From the NCBI GenBank assembly GCA_009859145.1, contig VRVR01000021.1:257507-321506 (forward strand): a stretch of 64,000 bases of DNA. Direction: 5' to 3'. The stretch is from Andalucia godoyi. Lineage: Eukaryota > Discoba > Jakobea > Jakobida > Andaluciidae. The notes beneath the pieces are model-generated. The model worked only from the letters and a program-made list of their open reading frames with translations, was not told where the DNA came from and made no database searches. Each line of letters opens with the position of its first letter. Position 1 is the first letter of the stretch. Below are positions 60,937 to 64,000 of this stretch, piece after piece. The position numbers were made by a program, and so were the translations under genes.

Positions 60937-63900
60937 ATGTACAGTGGTGGTAGTGGTGGTGGTGGCGGGAGTTCGTACGGCGGATATGCTGCGAGTCCAA
61001 GCCAGACGCACAAGTTGCATGTGTACCGCACTTCGTTTGGGACGTCTGCGCAGCTGCAAATCCCGCTGCGGGACAAGTTTCTTCGCCCACACTCATCGTC
61101 GTATATAACAGGATTTTGCATTGTTTCGCACTCGCCTGCGTTTCATGTCTCGGACTATGCACTGGCTCCAATTTGCCATCCTGAGGCCCTCGAGTATCCG
61201 TGCAGTGTTACGGTGGATCCATGCCTGGTTGAAGGCGTGCTGCCGCAAACGACATTTAGACGGTGTCCATGGATTCGGGCGCATGTTGATGATGCAGAGC
61301 TGGAATCCGTGGTGTTGACGCGAGACGAGGTTCAAGTGCTGGTCGATTTTCACAATGCGTGGTTTGTCAAGCTGTTGAGCTGTTCAACTGGTGCTCACCG
61401 ACTCGTGTCCCAGCACCCGTTGTTCATGAGTGTCGAGTCCGCAAGCCCGTTTATCGGGAAGCCAGTTGTGTGCCCTCTTGTAGACGGCAAGCTGAATGTT
61501 CCTGCAATGGCTGTTTTGCTGGGAAAAGGAACGGAAGTCTCCATCAGCAGAGTGGCCCGCGCATTCCATCCTTCGCAGACCGTCCAGTCTCTCAGTTCAC
61601 AAGATGCATTTTCCGCCAATGACGTCGATGAGCTGGCATCGATGCACAGAATTCTCTCCCAGCAAGAATGGACTGCGTTTGAGTCTGTAGTCCGGAGTTG
61701 CGTGCTGGTTCCCGGCCGCGACACTCGGAGCGTTTACATTTGCAAGCGGTTCCCGGACCGCGAGCACGTTTCTCTATCCATTGGTACCACTGTTGTTACT
61801 CCCACTCCCACGTTGTCTTCTACGTCTATGTCTACGTCCTCCATCACGAAGACGCCCGTCTCGACTCTCAATGCGACACAAAGTCGGGAGTTCCATGACC
61901 ACATGGATCGCGTGTACGTCATACCGTTTCCAGTGGAGTTGTTCAAGTTCTCACGGGCACTAGCGAGCATTCTTTCCAGATGCACCAGAAGCATCCATCA
62001 TTTTGAAGCCATTCAGAAGCAGGCGCTGTCTCCTTTCAGGATCCGCTTCCGGGATTCCAATCGGTACCTTCTTCGAAGAGCGTTCACCCACAAATCCTTT
62101 ATATCCCCGTCGGATCGGCTCCTGAGTGCCGATCCGATGCCTGGCCATCAGTTGGAAAGAGATTATGAGCAGCTGGAGTTTCTGGGCGATGCTCTTCTGC
62201 AGCTGGTGCTCTCGGATCGCGTGGCAAGACTGTATCAGTACCTGACGTCTGTGAAGCGCGAGCGCATTTCGGATTCATTCTTTTATCGCTGGTTCAAGTT
62301 TTATGCTCGAAATTCAACCATTGAAAAGGCCATGATCACCAAGTTCGGCTGGAACCCGTCGACGCTGCTGACGATCCGAGGAAATCACGACGACAGCCGA
62401 GCCGTAATTTCGGATTGTTTCGAGGCGTTTCTAGCGGCCGTTTTTCTTGATTCTGGCCTTGCAATGGATCGGGTTGTGTACATTGTGGATAACGCACTTT
62501 TGTTTTCGATGGATTGTGACATTGTGACCGACGACCGTTTCCGCCTCGATTCGACGGTGTGGCGATCTGCACTGGCCGACAATCGACAGAGTTCCATGAA
62601 TGTGTCTATTGCTTCTTCAAAGATGCACAGCTATTTAGGGAGTTCGTCTGTTACTGTGGACTCTCTTCGCCCTTTCCTTGGAGAGACTCTAATGAACAGA
62701 CTTTCCCCAACCGATGCAGAATCTCTGCGTCCGCTGCTGGTGGAGTGTCTGGCGTTTAACTTGCCTTGCTACCCGCACGAGAAGCGAACAAATGACTGTC
62801 TGAATGATGTGCGCCGAGCTGTTCTCGATCCCGGGGATCCTGTGGTCCCTGCATCCTTCCTGCGATTCCGACTTGTTGGACAGTCGCTCTTGCGCCTCTC
62901 GACTGTGCTGTGGCTATTTCTTGGGGCCTTCCGCGGACCGATACAGGCATTTGCGAATTCCGGCGGAAGCTGGGCGGACGACGAATCGCAGGTGTCGGAG
63001 AAGACATATATTGCGAATCGCATGTATTTTTACTCTCACGAGCTTCGCGCAAAGCTGAATGCGGCACTGACGGAGCATCGGATGTGGGATCATGTCACCA
63101 GAACAGAGGATTCATACGCGCTGTTCGGAAAAGAGTGGAAGCAAAAGTTTCCTGCGGCTTCCTCGCGAAACTTATCACACCTCAGTGGTTCGCAGTACGA
63201 AGCGTTGTATTTCTGCATCCTGGCGGTTTGGGGCGGATTTTTTATGCACTATGATGGGGTATCCGACGTTGCAAATCCAGTTCTCTCGTTCTCTTCGGCG
63301 ACGAAGCAGCCAGCATGTTCTGTCTGCAACATGCCCCATTCCAATTTGTTCGCCTGTTTCATGTGCAAGTTCTTCTTCAGTCAGCGCCAGGGTTGGGCCA
63401 TGGCCCTCGATTACAGCGAGTCTGCGTCAAAGCATGCCACCCACATTCTCACCCAGCGATTCCTTCCCCTGGGAACCATTCGTGGCACCACCACGAATCC
63501 CGTGTCCCGTCCGAGTTCCTATGGGTTTCGCCAGAACTCCGAGCATTCTTCTTTCAAAAGCCAGGTTTGGATTGACGGTCATGAAATCGCATCTGCAGAG
63601 GATGTGCATCCACTGCAGTGTGAGCGTCTGGCAGTCCAGCGAGGCTATGCAATCTTGACATTTCTGCGAAGGCTCGCGTATCGAGAATATGGTCGTTCCT
63701 CCACGCGAGAGAGCACGGGGCTCTCCGCGAATCCGCATGACGTCCATGACGTTCCGTTGTTCGATTCTGAAGAGGGCGGATCATCGGAGGATGAGGGGGC
63801 CGAGGATGCGTATGCTCGCGTGATGAAACATGGCCAGTTTGAGTTTGATGAAACGAGAGAAGAGGGCTTTTATGCAAACACTGCTGTGGTCGGACCAATT

Positions 63901-64000
63901 TGGAAGATCTGGAAGCAGCATCGAGACGTTTCGAATGCGCAAGCACGTTTTCGATTTTCTCGTCGCCAAACTCGTCGTGTGATTGAAAATCTTGAAACAG
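60937..64000 (+). CDS. Dicer-like RNase III protein, C-terminally cut by window edge
   Basis: 1021 codons are readable with no stop. A Gly/Ser-rich N-terminus is followed by a region that may be the Dicer platform/PAZ part (LTRDEVQVLVDFHNAWFVKLLS near 130). RNase III domain a spans about 365-510 with DYEQLEFLGDALL and SDCFEAFLAAVFLDSG. All four catalytic acids are present (E414, D418, D493, E496). A second RNase III-like segment at about 640-765 (FRLVGQSLLRL; SQYEALYFCILAVWGG) seems to lack three acids. A C-x2-C-x9-C-x2-C cluster (794-810) may bind zinc. No helicase is encoded upstream in frame: a stop codon precedes the ATG. Family role: cutting dsRNA into small RNAs for silencing. Confidence 0.8.
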   Translation, partial: MYSGGSGGGGGSSYGGYAASPSQTHKLHVYRTSFGTSAQLQIPLRDKFLRPHSSSYITGFCIVSHSPAFHVSDYALAPICHPEALEYPCSVTVDPCLVEGVLPQTTFRRCPWIRAHVDDAELESVVLTRDEVQVLVDFHNAWFVKLLSCSTGAHRLVSQHPLFMSVESASPFIGKPVVCPLVDGKLNVPAMAVLLGKGTEVSISRVARAFHPSQTVQSLSSQDAFSANDVDELASMHRILSQQEWTAFESVVRSCVLVPGRDTRSVYICKRFPDREHVSLSIGTTVVTPTPTLSSTSMSTSSITKTPVSTLNATQSREFHDHMDRVYVIPFPVELFKFSRALASILSRCTRSIHHFEAIQKQALSPFRIRFRDSNRYLLRRAFTHKSFISPSDRLLSADPMPGHQLERDYEQLEFLGDALLQLVLSDRVARLYQYLTSVKRERISDSFFYRWFKFYARNSTIEKAMITKFGWNPSTLLTIRGNHDDSRAVISDCFEAFLAAVFLDSGLAMDRVVYIVDNALLFSMDCDIVTDDRFRLDSTVWRSALADNRQSSMNVSIASSKMHSYLGSSSVTVDSLRPFLGETLMNRLSPTDAESLRPLLVECLAFNLPCYPHEKRTNDCLNDVRRAVLDPGDPVVPASFLRFRLVGQSLLRLSTVLWLFLGAFRGPIQAFANSGGSWADDESQVSEKTYIANRMYFYSHELRAKLNAALTEHRMWDHVTRTEDSYALFGKEWKQKFPAASSRNLSHLSGSQYEALYFCILAVWGGFFMHYDGVSDVANPVLSFSSATKQPACSVCNMPHSNLFACFMCKFFFSQRQGWAMALDYSESASKHATHILTQRFLPLGTIRGTTTNPVSRPSSYGFRQNSEHSSFKSQVWIDGHEIASAEDVHPLQCERLAVQRGYAILTFLRRLAYREYGRSSTRESTGLSANPHDVHDVPLFDSEEGGSSEDEGAEDAYARVMKHGQFEFDETREEGFYANTAVVGPIWKIWKQHRDVSNAQARFRFSRRQTRRVIENLET

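Overview
The window is nuclear DNA of a unicellular, flagellated eukaryote that I cannot place to genus. Support for this: a eukaryotic-type 5S rRNA gene, Pol III tRNA genes ending in T-runs, and single-copy eukaryotic genes (PEX2, MED31, pescadillo, a mitochondrial uS5, an RSL1D1/Utp30-type L1 protein, a Dicer-like protein). A DRC8/EFCAB2 homologue implies a motile axoneme. The translation elongation GTPase is of the EFL class rather than canonical EF-1alpha, which is consistent with several scattered protist and fungal-relative lineages. Genes are dense and coding exons are essentially intronless, even one of 24.6 kb. The only introns I can argue for lie in 5' leaders.

Layout. 0-8 kb: PEX2, a large unidentified protein, then an ABCB-type half transporter on the minus strand. 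7.8-11 kb: 5S rRNA, tRNA-Ala(GGC), a membrane-anchored gamma-glutamyltransferase, tRNA-Ala(TGC). 11.8-14 kb: a dispersed repeat, then DRC8, then a lipid-anchored roadblock-like protein on the minus strand. 14.3-21.6 kb: a 2422-residue protein built like the N-terminal half of a BEACH protein but with no BEACH domain. 21.7-24.5 kb: RSL1D1-like, MED31, mitochondrial uS5. 25.0-49.6 kb: one 8193-residue surface protein. 50.1-58.3 kb: EFL, an FxP-repeat protein, an Spp2/GPKOW-like protein and pescadillo. 58.6-64 kb: an unidentified 481-residue protein on the minus strand, another copy of the dispersed repeat, and a Dicer-like gene that runs off the right edge.

Most novel: (1) a dispersed ~400-bp repeat, with two near-full copies and two fragments, always in the plus orientation and upstream of an unrelated plus-strand gene. 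Three of these sites share a leader motif GACTTGACTRCG followed by a GTAAG donor, so the repeat may act as a transposable promoter plus 5' leader exon. (2) The giant surface protein: a signal peptide, about 6000 residues of Ser/Thr/Asn-rich solenoid with regular cysteine pairs, a Pmp-type beta-helix, a Cys-rich module, about eight membrane spans, and a cytoplasmic tail with eight degenerate N-P/A-x-H/Y/F-G motifs. (3) A Dicer-like protein with no helicase in the readable frame, one intact RNase III domain and a second that seems to have lost three of four catalytic acids.

Functionally the genes are a mix of housekeeping (translation, ribosome biogenesis, transcription, splicing, peroxisome import) and cell-surface or flagellar functions. 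There is no operon-like clustering.
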